Below are positions 7,862 to 17,296 of a stretch of 64,000 bases of DNA, piece by piece. The first letter of the stretch is position 1, and the number at the start of each line of letters is the position of its first letter. The notes below the pieces were generated by a model. The model was not told the origin of the DNA. It ran no database searches and saw only the letters and a program-made list of their open reading frames with translations. The position numbers and the translations under genes are program-made. This DNA comes from Pseudomonadota bacterium (lineage in GTDB: Bacteria > Pseudomonadota > Alphaproteobacteria > Ferrovibrionales > Ferrovibrionaceae). The stretch spans positions 3,902 through 67,901 of the forward strand of contig JAEYSS010000220.1 of the NCBI GenBank assembly GCA_023434425.1, written 5' to 3'.

Positions 7862-8932
7862 ATGACAGAGAAACGTGCGCTGATCACTGGCATCACAGGT
7901 CAGGACGGCGCCTACCTTTCCGAATTCCTGCTGGCGAAGGGCTATCGCATCTGGGGTGTGAAGCGCCGCGCCTCGTCAATCAACACGCAGCGCGTCGACC
8001 ATTTGTATCAAGACCGCCACGAGGGGGATTCGAAATTTCTGCTCGATTACGGCGACATGACCGACGCCACCAACCTGATCCGCCTGATCAAGCAGATCCA
8101 GCCCGACGAGATCTACAACCTGGCGGCCCAGAGCCATGTCCAGGTAAGCTTTGAAACGCCAGAATATACTGCCAATGCCGACGGCATTGGCACACTGCGT
8201 TTGCTGGAGGCGATCCGCCTGCTGGGCATGGAAGAGACCTGCCGCTTCTATCAGGCCTCTACCTCGGAACTCTACGGCAAGGCACAAGTTGTTCCGCAGA
8301 ACGAGACGACGCCTTTCTATCCTCGCTCGCCTTACGCCGCAGCCAAGCTTTATGCCTACTGGATCACCGTGAACTACCGCGAGGCCTATGGCCTGCACGC
8401 ATCCAACGGCATCCTGTTCAACCACGAAAGCCCGCTGCGCGGCGAAACCTTCGTCTCGCGCAAGATTACCCAAGCCGTCGCAGCCATCGAGACGGGTCAG
8501 CAAGAACGCCTCTATCTTGGCAACCTGGATGCCAAGCGCGACTGGGGCCATGCGCGCGATTATGTCGAAGGCATGTGGATGATGCTGCAACAGCCGCAGC
8601 CGGACGATTACGTGCTGGCGACCGGGGAAACCCACACCGTGCGCAGCTTCGTCGAAAAGGCTTTCGCCTACGTCGGCCGCCAGATCGCCTGGCAGGGCAA
8701 GGGGGTGGAAGAAAAGGGCGTTGACGCGGCCAGCGGCAAGGTTCTGGTCGAGATCGACAGCCGCTATTTCCGCCCGACCGAGGTCGAGCTTCTTCTAGGC
8801 GATGCCAGCAAGGCCAAAGCCCGACTGGGCTGGACGCCAAAAACTGGCTTCGAAGACCTGGTAGCGGAAATGATGGCGAGCGACCTCATGGAGGCCAAGA
8901 CGCATCCGAAGGCCGCGCGACAGGGGAACTGA
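7862..8932 (+). CDS. gmd: GDP-mannose 4,6-dehydratase
   Basis: A 356-residue dehydratase making GDP-4-keto-6-deoxy-D-mannose. [15 protein letters not shown] is the NADP-binding motif and [14 protein letters not shown] is characteristic of Gmd. The Thr-Glu/Tyr/Lys set lies around [10 protein letters not shown], with Tyr158 and Lys162 in [26 protein letters not shown] is another Gmd hallmark. With fcl it commits GDP-mannose to L-fucose. The 18-base gap before it holds AAAGAAAAG as a weak ribosome site. Confidence 0.95.
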   Translation: MTEKRALITGITGQDGAYLSEFLLAKGYRIWGVKRRASSINTQRVDHLYQDRHEGDSKFLLDYGDMTDATNLIRLIKQIQPDEIYNLAAQSHVQVSFETPEYTANADGIGTLRLLEAIRLLGMEETCRFYQASTSELYGKAQVVPQNETTPFYPRSPYAAAKLYAYWITVNYREAYGLHASNGILFNHESPLRGETFVSRKITQAVAAIETGQQERLYLGNLDAKRDWGHARDYVEGMWMMLQQPQPDDYVLATGETHTVRSFVEKAFAYVGRQIAWQGKGVEEKGVDAASGKVLVEIDSRYFRPTEVELLLGDASKAKARLGWTPKTGFEDLVAEMMASDLMEAKTHPKAARQGN

Positions 8933-8950
8933 GCCGCACTGCGACACGCC

Positions 8951-10060
8951 ATGGCAGCGAAAGCCCTAATCCATCTGGTGGCCGGCGCTCGGCCGAATTT
9001 CGTGAAGATCGCGCCGCTATGGCACGTTCTGCGGAAAGCCGACTGGTGCAGCGTGCGTATCGTCCATACCGGACAGCATTCGGACATCAACATGTCTGAC
9101 TGGTTCTTCCGCGATCTCGGTCTGCCCACTCCGGACCATCATCTGAATGCCCAGACGGGCTCGCATGCCAAGGTCACCGGCAGCACGATGATCGCCTATG
9201 AGGAGCTCTGCCTGCACGAAAGGCCAGACTGGAGCATCGTGGTGGGCGATGTGAACTCGACCATCGCCTGCACCATGGCAGCCAAGAAGCTGGGCATCCA
9301 GGTCGCCCACTTGGAATCCGGGCTGCGCAGCTTCGACCGTAGCATGCCGGAAGAGCTCAATCGCGTCCTGACCGACGCCATCGCCGACCTGCTGTGGCTG
9401 CCCTCGCCGGAAGCACGCGACAACCTGCTGCGCGAAGGCATCCCTGACAGCCGCCTAGAATTCGTCGGCAACATCATGATCGACTCACTCGTCATGGCGA
9501 TGCCGCAGATCGACGCGACGGATGTCGCGCGGATCATCAATCAGGATCCCGCAGCACCCTTCGCGCTGGCGACCCTGCATCGGCCAGCCAATGTCGACGA
9601 CAGGATCCAGATGGAGAAAATCCTGCGCGTCCTTGTGACCGTTTCACGCCAGCTGCCATTTTTCCTACCGCTGCATCCCCGCACGCAGCATAATTTATCG
9701 GCATTCGGCCTGCGCAACCTGCTGCAGGACAGCGGCGTACGGCTTTTGGAACCACTCTCTTACATCGACTTCATCGCATTGCTGAAGCATTCGCGTTTCA
9801 TCGTGACCGATTCGGGCGGCATCCAGGAGGAAAGCAGTTTCCTAGGCATTCCCTGCCTGACCCTGCGCGAAAATACCGAACGCCCCATCACCCTGACGGA
9901 GGGCACCAACAAGTTGACCGATGTGCAACATCTTATCGCCGATGTGGATGCCTGCCTCGCCGCCAGCCGCAAGCCGGCCGCCATCAAGTTCTGGGACGGC
10001 CGTACCGCCGATCGCGTCGTCGCCAGTCTGCAGGGCCGGATCGCCGGAACGGTCAACTGA
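8951..10060 (+). CDS. wecB: UDP-N-acetylglucosamine 2-epimerase (non-hydrolysing)
   Basis: A 369-residue GT-B-fold epimerase that converts UDP-GlcNAc to UDP-ManNAc. GARPNFVKIAPL at the N-terminus, VGDVNSTIACTMAAKK, HLESGLRSFDRSMPEELNR and SGGIQEESSFLGIPCLTLR are the family signatures. It differs clearly from the hydrolysing NeuC homologue at 47370. Together with the dehydrogenase two genes downstream it would give UDP-ManNAcA. The stop overlaps the next start by one base (TGATG). Confidence 0.9.
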   Translation: MAAKALIHLVAGARPNFVKIAPLWHVLRKADWCSVRIVHTGQHSDINMSDWFFRDLGLPTPDHHLNAQTGSHAKVTGSTMIAYEELCLHERPDWSIVVGDVNSTIACTMAAKKLGIQVAHLESGLRSFDRSMPEELNRVLTDAIADLLWLPSPEARDNLLREGIPDSRLEFVGNIMIDSLVMAMPQIDATDVARIINQDPAAPFALATLHRPANVDDRIQMEKILRVLVTVSRQLPFFLPLHPRTQHNLSAFGLRNLLQDSGVRLLEPLSYIDFIALLKHSRFIVTDSGGIQEESSFLGIPCLTLRENTERPITLTEGTNKLTDVQHLIADVDACLAASRKPAAIKFWDGRTADRVVASLQGRIAGTVN

Positions 10061-10623
10061 TGCGAAAGACGGTTGCCATTCGCCAGACTGCCCTGTCCAT
10101 CTGGGTCAACCTGATCGAGAGAACAGTGTCCGACGGCAAGCAAAACGCCGTCTATCATTCGCTCGGCCAGGCCGACTACATCAACGTGATCGCGCTAACC
10201 GACGGCCAGGACCTGGTCTGCGTGCAGCAGTATCGCCCTGCCGTGGATGGCCTGACGCTGGAACTGCCGGGCGGTCTTCTGGAGCCCGATGAACAGCCAC
10301 AGCTCTGCGCCGAGCGCGAGTTGATCGAGGAAACCGGTTTCCGCGCGGAGGCGCCGCTGATCCATCTCGGTACCTTCCAGCCCGATACAGGTCGGCTGGA
10401 AAACCGCCAGCAGGTCTATTTCGCCCCGCGCATCAGTCCGATCGCCGACTGGTCTCCGGAAGCCGGCGTCGAACGCCTGCTGATCCCATTCCGCGACTTC
10501 CCGCAGCTGGTCCGCAGCGGCCGCATGAAACATATGCTGCATCTCGGGGCCATCGGGCTGGCCGTCATGATGGGCCTGCTCCCGCAACTGCCGCCGCAGG
10601 GCTGGCAGGACGGCACCGACTGA
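10060..10623 (+). CDS. NUDIX hydrolase
   Basis: A 187-residue protein with a complete Nudix box at about residues 72-94: G-x5-E-x7-REUxEExGU, read as GLLEPDE then QLCAERELIEETGF. The fold and length resemble ADP-ribose/ADP-sugar pyrophosphatases. Lying inside an operon of nucleotide-sugar genes and coupled to wecB by TGATG, it may hydrolyse an ADP- or GDP-sugar or clean up side products. Neither the substrate nor a direct role in glycan assembly can be told from sequence. Confidence 0.85.
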   Translation: MRKTVAIRQTALSIWVNLIERTVSDGKQNAVYHSLGQADYINVIALTDGQDLVCVQQYRPAVDGLTLELPGGLLEPDEQPQLCAERELIEETGFRAEAPLIHLGTFQPDTGRLENRQQVYFAPRISPIADWSPEAGVERLLIPFRDFPQLVRSGRMKHMLHLGAIGLAVMMGLLPQLPPQGWQDGTD

Positions 10624-10655
10624 ATTCAGATCGCCAAGTCCGGATTTTGAAATAT

Positions 10656-12026
10656 ATGCACAGCTTCCCCGAAACATTCAGAGACCGCCACATCTGTATC
10701 ATGGGTCTCGGCTATGTCGGCCTGACCCTTGCCGTCGTCATGGCGGAAGTCGGCTATCAGGTTACCGGCGTGGAAATCCGCACTGAAGCAGTCGCATCGC
10801 TGCGCCGCGGCAAGCCGCATTTCTTCGAGCCGGGCCTGGAAGGCCGCCTGCAGCGCGTGGTCAATTCCGGCCGGCTGGACATACAGTCGAGCATACCGAA
10901 GACTCCGCCGGCAAGTGTCTACATCGTCACCGTTGGCACGCCACTGGATGCGAACGGCAAGGTGCGCATCGACATGATGAGCCGTGTCGCCGAAGAAATC
11001 GCGCAGTCGATCAATGACGGCGACTTGGTGATCATGCGCTCGACCGTCGAGCTCGGCACCACCAATCGGATCGTCCGCCCCATCCTGGACAAGGCCGGCA
11101 AGCGCTTCGATCTCGCTTTCTGCCCGGAACGCACCCTTGAGGGACAGGCCCTGAAGGAACTGCGCGAATTGCCACAGATCGTCGGCGGCGACGACGTCGG
11201 CGTTCGCGCCCGCGCCATGCAGATCTTCCAGTATCTAACGCCGACTGTCGTACAGGTCTCCAGCCTGGAAACCGCCGAACTGATCAAGCTGACCGATAAT
11301 GCCCAGCGCGACGTGCTCTTCGGCCTTGCCAATGAAGTAGCGCGCATCTCGGATGCGATCGGCGTCTCGGCGATGGAAGTGATCCGTGCCGGCAAGCTCG
11401 GCTATCCGCGCACCAACGTCGCCCTGCCCGGTCCGGTGGGCGGTCCCTGTCTGGAGAAGGATCCGCATATCCTCGCCAATGGCCTGAAGCCGTTCGGCGT
11501 GACGCCGGAGATCATCCTGGCCGCCCGTCACCTGAACGAGCGCCAGCCCCAGGAAGTCATCACCATGCTGCAATCGTTCTGCGCCAAGGTGCCGGATTTC
11601 CCGGAAGCTCCGTCGATCACGCTCGCCGGCGTGGCCTTCAAGGGCCGCCCGGAAACCGACGATCTGCGCGGCACGATGGCCCTGCCGATCCTGGCCGCGC
11701 TGCGTACGCATTTCCCCAAGGCCCGGTTCCTGGGCTTCGACGCCGTCGTGGCGCCCGAGAAAATCCGCAGCCGCTTCGACCTTGCGCCGGCGCCCAGGCT
11801 GGAAGCCGCCTTCGACAAGGCGCATCTCGTGGTCATCGCCAACAACCACCTGTGCTTCGAGCGCATGCCGCTACCCTATCTCGCGCAGAGCATGGCGCGA
11901 CCGGGCATCATCTTCGATTTCTGGAACAACTTCGCGGATTCCGAGATCGAGCTGCCCGAAGGCATCCATTATGCCGGCTTGGGCAATCTCGGCCGGACCA
12001 TTCGTCAGCTGGGACTTAAAGCATGA
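10656..12026 (+). CDS. wecC: Nucleotide-sugar dehydrogenase (UDP-ManNAc dehydrogenase-like)
   Basis: A 456-residue UDP-glucose/GDP-mannose dehydrogenase family enzyme that oxidises a sugar C6 to the carboxylate with NAD. CIMGLGYVGLTLAVVMAEVG is the Rossmann motif. The catalytic Cys265 lies in GGPCLEKDP, and VAFKGRPETDDLRGT is the C-terminal signature. TTG 10647 is possible, but ATG 10656 was chosen because it leaves a normal N-terminus. Location next to wecB makes UDP-ManNAc the likely substrate; a relative such as UDP-GlcNAc or a diacetamido sugar (WbpA-like) is possible. ATGA overlap with the next gene. Confidence 0.82.
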   Translation: MHSFPETFRDRHICIMGLGYVGLTLAVVMAEVGYQVTGVEIRTEAVASLRRGKPHFFEPGLEGRLQRVVNSGRLDIQSSIPKTPPASVYIVTVGTPLDANGKVRIDMMSRVAEEIAQSINDGDLVIMRSTVELGTTNRIVRPILDKAGKRFDLAFCPERTLEGQALKELRELPQIVGGDDVGVRARAMQIFQYLTPTVVQVSSLETAELIKLTDNAQRDVLFGLANEVARISDAIGVSAMEVIRAGKLGYPRTNVALPGPVGGPCLEKDPHILANGLKPFGVTPEIILAARHLNERQPQEVITMLQSFCAKVPDFPEAPSITLAGVAFKGRPETDDLRGTMALPILAALRTHFPKARFLGFDAVVAPEKIRSRFDLAPAPRLEAAFDKAHLVVIANNHLCFERMPLPYLAQSMARPGIIFDFWNNFADSEIELPEGIHYAGLGNLGRTIRQLGLKA

Positions 12027-12997
12027 GTCGGAAAATTCTCATCACAGGCGGCAGCGGCTTCCTCGGCTCCGCCCTCGTCCGGCGGATGATCAAGGACGGC
12101 CATGCTGTGCGCGTCCTTGACGATAATTCGCGTGGTGCGCCGCGCCGCTTAGCCGGACTGGAACAGGAGATCGAGTTCCGCGTCGGCGACATCCGCGACA
12201 CGCAGGCCGTGATCGACGCTTCCCGCGGTGTGGACGCCATTGTTCACATGGCCGCCATCAATGGCACCGAATTCTTTTATCAGCGGCCAGAGCTGGTACT
12301 CGATGTCGCCGTGCGCGGCATGCTGGCCGTCATCGACGCCTGCCGCAAGAACGGTATCGGCGATCTCGTGGTGGCTTCCTCCTCAGAAGCCTATCAGACG
12401 CCAGCCGTTATCCCGACCCCGGAAGACGTGCCGCTGGTGGTCCCGGACGTGCTGAACCCCCGATACAGTTATGGTGGCGGCAAGATCCTCTCGGAACTGG
12501 TGGCGATCAACTACGGCCGCACGGGCTTCGACCGCGCCTGCATCTTCCGGCCGCACAATGTCTACGGCAAGGATATGGGTTGGGAACATGTGATCCCGCA
12601 ATTCTCCCTGCGCGCCGCCGACATGATCGACCAGCAGCCGTCAGGTCGGCTGGACTTCAAGATTCAGGGCGACGGCAGCCAGACGCGCGCCTTCATCCAT
12701 GTCGACGATTTCACCGACGGCCTGGCCAAGGTGGTGGAGCGCGGCGAGCATCTCGGCATCTACCATATCGGCAATCCCGAGGAAGTGAGCATTTCCGAAC
12801 TCGCCCGCCTGACCGTTGCCTGCCTCGGACGAGAGGCCACGATCCAATCCGGCGCGTCTCCCGAGGGGCAGACCAACCGGCGCTGCCCGGACATCACCCG
12901 GCTGCGCCGGCTCGGCTTCGCGCCCCGCATTCCGCTTTCGGAAGGGTTGTCCGAAGTCGTGAATTGGTACCAGAGCAACCGGCATCTCCGTCCTTAA
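12023..12997 (+). CDS. NAD-dependent epimerase/dehydratase
   Basis: A 324-residue extended short-chain dehydrogenase. TGGSGFLGSALVRRM binds NAD. Ser-Ser and Tyr150/Lys154 (YGGGKILSE) make up the catalytic set. FRPHNVYGKDMGWEHVIPQF and the GDGSQTRAFIHVDD region fit sugar-nucleotide epimerases or dehydratases. Acting after wecB/wecC, it might epimerise or dehydrate UDP-ManNAcA or another nucleotide sugar; the exact reaction is open. Start ATG overlaps the stop of the dehydrogenase. Confidence 0.8.
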   Translation: MSRKILITGGSGFLGSALVRRMIKDGHAVRVLDDNSRGAPRRLAGLEQEIEFRVGDIRDTQAVIDASRGVDAIVHMAAINGTEFFYQRPELVLDVAVRGMLAVIDACRKNGIGDLVVASSSEAYQTPAVIPTPEDVPLVVPDVLNPRYSYGGGKILSELVAINYGRTGFDRACIFRPHNVYGKDMGWEHVIPQFSLRAADMIDQQPSGRLDFKIQGDGSQTRAFIHVDDFTDGLAKVVERGEHLGIYHIGNPEEVSISELARLTVACLGREATIQSGASPEGQTNRRCPDITRLRRLGFAPRIPLSEGLSEVVNWYQSNRHLRP

Positions 12998-13031
12998 TAA
13001 GCCCAGCCCGCACAACACCAAACAGGTCCGC

Positions 13032-14273
13032 ATGTCCAAGTCCCACCCCATCACCTCCTGCCAGCTCTGCAACGGCGACAAACTCACGCCCGAGCTGTTC
13101 CTCGGCTTTGTGCCTCCGGTCAACACCATGCCGGAGATCGGCAAACCGGCAGTGGCGGAAGAGAATTATCCGCTTGAAATGCAGCGCTGCAGCTCCTGTG
13201 GTCATGTGCAGATCGGTTTCGAGGTCGCAGTCGAAATTCTCTTCCCCTATAGCTACCCCTATCTTTCTGGCACCACGCGCATCCTGCGCGACAACTTCGC
13301 CGACCTCTACGCCGAGGCGAAGGCGGCGCTGAACCTGACTGCCGACGACCTCACCATCGACATTGGCTCGAATGACGGCACACTTCTGTCCAGCTTCCAT
13401 GCCAACCGGCATCGCGTCCTAGGCATCGAGCCGAGCCAGGCCGGCGCCGTGGCGCGCAAGAACGGCATCGACACCCTGACCGCCTATTTCGACGCCGATA
13501 CCGTGCAGAAGGTTATTGCCAGCCATGGCAAGGCGCGCTTGGTGACCGCGGCGAATGTGTTCGCGCATATTGCCGACGTGCACAGCGTGGTGGACGGCAT
13601 TGTCAGCCTGCTGCAGGACGACGGCATCTTCATCTCGGAATCGCACTACCTCGGCTCGCTGATCGAGACCCTGCAGTACGACACGATCTATCATGAGCAT
13701 CTGCGCTATTATCACCTCGCCAGCCTGATCTACCTGCTGGAACGACACGGCCTGGAGGTTTTCCGCGTCAAGCGCATTCCCACCCATGGCGGCTCGATCC
13801 GTGTCTGGGCCGGCCGCAAGGGCCAAAACCCCGTCGATGCTTCCGTTCAGGCGATGCTGGACGACGAGCGCAAGGTCGGCCTGCTCGACGGCAGCGGCCT
13901 GGAGAATTTCCGCCGCCGCGTCCTCCAGTCCAAGCTGGACCTGTTCGCCCTGCTGTCGCCGCTGAAGCGCGACGGTAAGCGAATCTACGGCATCGGCGCA
14001 CCGTCTCGCGCCAGCACGCTGATCAACTATACCGGCCTCGATGGCGACATCCTGGACTGCGTGCTGGAAGTGAGCGGTTCGTACAAGCTGGACAAATACA
14101 TCCCCGGCACGCGCATCCCGGTGCTCGACGAACGCAAGCTGTTCGAGGACCAGCCCGAATATGCTCTGCTGCTGTCGTGGCATATTGCCGACGAGTTGAT
14201 CGCGATTTTGAAGCGCAAGGGCTATACTGGCAAGTTCATCGTGCCGCTGCCGGCGCCGCATATCGTCGAGTAA
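13032..14273 (+). CDS. Zinc-finger class I methyltransferase (sugar C-methyltransferase type)
   Basis: A 413-residue SAM-dependent methyltransferase with three parts. An N-terminal zinc site is Cys10/Cys13 (CQLC) with Cys53/Cys56 (CSSC). A Rossmann SAM domain is marked by TIDIGSNDGTLLSSF. The C-terminal domain has KRIYGIGAPSRASTLINY, as in the TylC3/NovU-type sugar C-methyltransferases. Those enzymes methylate C3 of 4-keto-6-deoxy nucleotide sugars, so a branched deoxysugar may be made here. The neighbouring SDR at 12023 could make the keto substrate; this link is inference. Confidence 0.82.
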   Translation: MSKSHPITSCQLCNGDKLTPELFLGFVPPVNTMPEIGKPAVAEENYPLEMQRCSSCGHVQIGFEVAVEILFPYSYPYLSGTTRILRDNFADLYAEAKAALNLTADDLTIDIGSNDGTLLSSFHANRHRVLGIEPSQAGAVARKNGIDTLTAYFDADTVQKVIASHGKARLVTAANVFAHIADVHSVVDGIVSLLQDDGIFISESHYLGSLIETLQYDTIYHEHLRYYHLASLIYLLERHGLEVFRVKRIPTHGGSIRVWAGRKGQNPVDASVQAMLDDERKVGLLDGSGLENFRRRVLQSKLDLFALLSPLKRDGKRIYGIGAPSRASTLINYTGLDGDILDCVLEVSGSYKLDKYIPGTRIPVLDERKLFEDQPEYALLLSWHIADELIAILKRKGYTGKFIVPLPAPHIVE

Positions 14274-14286
14274 AACGACCATCCCC

Positions 14287-15573
14287 GTGACCATCGTCCT
14301 CCTCCCACTGCAGCAGATGCCGCATCCGCACCATTCGGTGCGGGCGGCAAATGTTGTCCTTTTTCAGATCATCCGCGCGCTGGCGACGCATAAGAATCTG
14401 CGCCTCAAGATCCTGCCGGTACAGATCGGCGATATTGACATCGATCGTGGTATGCCGGAGGAGTCAAGGGCTGGCAAAGCCATCCTGCAGGAGGAGGGCG
14501 TCACATTCCTGACCCCGCTGATCTTGGAGAAACCGCAGCCGGTTTGGAGCGGCGCCCTGCGTCACCTTACCTATCTCGACAGCAGGCCAGTCAACTTTTA
14601 CCCGATCCTGCGCCAGAGCGATCACACCCGCGATGCGGCGGCGGAAAACGGCGCGGATGCGATCCTGACCATCTGGGACGAAACGCTTACTGCGGCCTTT
14701 TCCGACTGCTCCCAGTTCAAGATCGCCTATTACGGCAACCCAGATCCGAAGAATCGCCGCGCACAGACCCTGCTTGCGGCACGGCTTTCCGGTTCGGCGG
14801 ATGTGCCGCGCAGATTCGGATACCTGCAGCGCCAGCTGGAGAAGGCGCATGTCCAGATCATCGCCAAATGGGATGTGATGGCGAATGTCGCCGCCAATGA
14901 CGCGGCATATTACGCAGCCAAAGGCCACCCCAATTCCAGCTATATCCAGAATACCTGGGTCGACAACCTGGGGCCGGACAAGATACAGGCGCGCACATGG
15001 CCACAGCGGCCGGTCGCCCAGGTGATCGCCAGCATCGGCAGGCCTGCCGGCACCGCCAATAGCCTGGGATTGCTGTATCTTGCGACGGAATTCCTGCCGG
15101 CCATGCGGCGTGTTTTCGGAACGCAGCCCTTTGAGCTTCATATTCTGGGATCTGGCAATCCGGACCCGAGGCTGGCCAAGCAGCTGCAGGCCCCGGAAAT
15201 CAAGCTTCGTGGCTTCGTCGACGACATCGATGCCGAACTCCTCGACAAGCCACTGTTCCTTTGCCTGAACAACGGCACTGAATACAACGTGGGCCACACC
15301 CGCTATCTGCACGCCTGGAGCTTGGGCAACTGTGTCCTCGCCCATTCCGCCGTCCGCGAGGCCATGCCCGAATTGCGACACGACGAGAACTGCCTGCTGG
15401 GGGAGTCCGCCGAGGCCATTGCGCGCCAGGTTCTGCGCGCCCATACCGATCCGCAGATGGCGCGCTCCCTCGGCGACGCCGGATATCGCACCTTCAGGAA
15501 CGAGTTCTCGCATCTGCGGGTCGGTCAGCAGCTCGCCAGCCACCTACAGGCCGCGACCCAGCAGAGCCACTAG
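14287..15573 (+). CDS. Glycosyltransferase-like protein (GT-B type)
   Basis: A 428-residue protein starting with GTG. The C-terminal half looks like a GT4-type donor-binding domain: QPFELHILGSGNPDPRLAKQL, then FVDDIDAELLDKPLFLCLNNGTEYNVGHTR, a central Glu region and a C-terminal helix. The N-terminal half (VRAANVVLFQIIRALA) fits an acceptor domain but lacks familiar detail. No membrane segments are seen. It is likely one of the few sugar transferases in the locus; donor and linkage unknown. Confidence 0.62.
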   Translation: MTIVLLPLQQMPHPHHSVRAANVVLFQIIRALATHKNLRLKILPVQIGDIDIDRGMPEESRAGKAILQEEGVTFLTPLILEKPQPVWSGALRHLTYLDSRPVNFYPILRQSDHTRDAAAENGADAILTIWDETLTAAFSDCSQFKIAYYGNPDPKNRRAQTLLAARLSGSADVPRRFGYLQRQLEKAHVQIIAKWDVMANVAANDAAYYAAKGHPNSSYIQNTWVDNLGPDKIQARTWPQRPVAQVIASIGRPAGTANSLGLLYLATEFLPAMRRVFGTQPFELHILGSGNPDPRLAKQLQAPEIKLRGFVDDIDAELLDKPLFLCLNNGTEYNVGHTRYLHAWSLGNCVLAHSAVREAMPELRHDENCLLGESAEAIARQVLRAHTDPQMARSLGDAGYRTFRNEFSHLRVGQQLASHLQAATQQSH

Positions 15574-15589
15574 ACGATCAGATTCGGCA

Positions 15590-16606
15590 ATGACCCATAG
15601 GGTTCTCGTGATAGGGACAGGCTTCGGCGCCGCGGTGCATATGCCGGCACTAGCCGGCATTGCCGGACTGCCCGCCCCCATTTTAGTCTCCGGCCGGTCG
15701 AACGCATGGCAGGAAGCGATTGCCGCCAAGGCTTGCGACGTCGCCATTGTCGCCGTGCCCCCCATAGCACAGGGCAGAATCGCCAAGGTGATATTGTCGG
15801 CAGGCATGCCAGTCCTGCTGGAAAAGCCCGGCGCGCTCTCGGCCGCGGAGCTGGCGCAGCTCCATGGTAACTCGGCGTCGCTTGCCATTGGCTATAGCTT
15901 CCGCTTCGCGCGTGGCCTGATGCAGATGATCGAACTGGCGGTGAAGGGCATGATCGGCGATATCCGCCATGTCGCAGTGAGTTGGATCACGTCCGGCTGG
16001 GCCTCGCCTGACCGCCCCTGGTCCTGGCGCTGCGACCGCACCAGTGGCGGCGGCGTATTGCGCGATTTCGCCTGCCACAGCCTGGACTACCTGCGTCTGC
16101 TGTTGCCGCAGCGTTTCGACCGCGTCACGGCACAGACACGGATCATAACGCCGAAGCGCTGCGCCACTGATGGCAGCCTGCACAGCGTGACGGCACCCGA
16201 ACAGGTCGAGTTGCTTCTTGCGTCATCCAATGCCACAGCTAGCCTCAGTATCGCCAGCTGCATGCCCTGCGGCCAGGGCCACAGCGTTGCCGTTCATGGC
16301 AGCCGAGGCCGCTTGGTCTGGACGCATGACGCACCCTTCGCGCTCAACACGGAGCGGTTGGTGCTGACCCGAATCGGCGGGGTCAGCCAGGAGATCGCAC
16401 TGGCGCCGGACGAACAGACCGAACCGGATGCGCGTATCTCCGCGGCCCGCCGGCAATTTGCAGCTTTCCTAAAACACGGCGACACCGCCGCCGCCCCGCA
16501 GGTGCTGACACCCGCCAGCCTCGGCGATGCCCGCGCCATCCTGGACCTGATCGCCGCGGCGGAACGCTCGGCCGATGAACGTCGCACCATTCCGCTTCCA
16601 GCCTGA
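15590..16606 (+). CDS. Gfo/Idh/MocA-family oxidoreductase
   Basis: A 338-residue NAD(P)-dependent oxidoreductase. VLVIGTGFGAAVHMPALAGI binds the nucleotide, and PVLLEKPGALSAAEL is the family's EKP signature. GGGVLRDFACHSLDYLRLLL carries the catalytic His region. Relatives oxidise or reduce ring carbons of nucleotide sugars (WbpB-type, 3-oxidation) or inositols. The operon has a second copy at 17293 and a third, fused, at 52205. The frame extends upstream, but ATG 15590 directly precedes the Rossmann strand. It is four bases from the next gene. Confidence 0.82.
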   Translation: MTHRVLVIGTGFGAAVHMPALAGIAGLPAPILVSGRSNAWQEAIAAKACDVAIVAVPPIAQGRIAKVILSAGMPVLLEKPGALSAAELAQLHGNSASLAIGYSFRFARGLMQMIELAVKGMIGDIRHVAVSWITSGWASPDRPWSWRCDRTSGGGVLRDFACHSLDYLRLLLPQRFDRVTAQTRIITPKRCATDGSLHSVTAPEQVELLLASSNATASLSIASCMPCGQGHSVAVHGSRGRLVWTHDAPFALNTERLVLTRIGGVSQEIALAPDEQTEPDARISAARRQFAAFLKHGDTAAAPQVLTPASLGDARAILDLIAAAERSADERRTIPLPA

Positions 16607-16609
16607 CCT

Positions 16610-17296
16610 ATGCGTATCGTCGCCACCGTCCAGGCCCGCCATTCCTCACAGCGACTGCCCGGAAAAGTCCTTCGCCCCATGAATGGCCGCCCCATGCTCG
16701 ACTGGCTGATCGAAAGCCTGACTCATGCCGAGGGATTGCAGGGCATCGTGCTCGCCACCTCCGTGCAGGCAAGCGACGATGCAGTGGCGGAGTATGCCGC
16801 CCGAGCCGGCATCGCCTGCCATCGCGGCCCACTGTACGATGTCGCCCGGCGCCTGCTCGGCACCGTTCGGGCTATTACCGCCGATGCCCTGGTGCGCATC
16901 AGTGGCGACAGCCCACTGCTCGACCCCACCGTGGTGTCGCAGGCTGTGCGGCTGTTCCGTGAAGGCAAGGCGGATATAGTTTCCAATGTCCGCCCCCGGT
17001 CTTTCCCGAAGGGACAGTCCGTCGAAGTGATCGCCACCACAGCGCTGCAGCGCGCCGTGTCCGCCATGGACAGCGATTACGACCGCGAGCATGTCACGCC
17101 GTATCTCTACGCCCATCCGGACGCCTTTCCGTTGCGCAGCTTCCAAGCCGAACGGCCGCAGCCCGATCTGCAGCTGAGCGTGGACGACGAAACCGATTTT
17201 CGCCGGGCCGAGATGATCCTCGCCGCCCTGGACCGCCCGCATTGGTCGGCTGGCTGGGAAACGATGGCGGCACTGTCGCAGCAGGTTGCAGCATGA
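16610..17296 (+). CDS. CTP-dependent sugar cytidylyltransferase, SpsF/NeuA-like
   Basis: A 228-residue enzyme of the CMP-KDO/acylneuraminate cytidylyltransferase family. TVQARHSSQRLPGKVL is the nucleotide-binding loop and RISGDSPLLDP the metal-binding Asp region. HVTPYLY and LSVDDETDFRRAE are typical of the SpsF subgroup found with nonulosonate and spore-coat sugar genes. It would activate a sugar acid with CTP, or act as a related transferase. Belongs to the first nonulosonate module (16610-25669). Coupled by ATGA to the next gene. Confidence 0.8.
   Translation: MRIVATVQARHSSQRLPGKVLRPMNGRPMLDWLIESLTHAEGLQGIVLATSVQASDDAVAEYAARAGIACHRGPLYDVARRLLGTVRAITADALVRISGDSPLLDPTVVSQAVRLFREGKADIVSNVRPRSFPKGQSVEVIATTALQRAVSAMDSDYDREHVTPYLYAHPDAFPLRSFQAERPQPDLQLSVDDETDFRRAEMILAALDRPHWSAGWETMAALSQQVAA

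Noticed and set aside
14464..15543. Antisense frame of 359 residues (- strand)
   Set aside because: It is opposite the GT-B gene at 14287; no motif recognised and no start signal.
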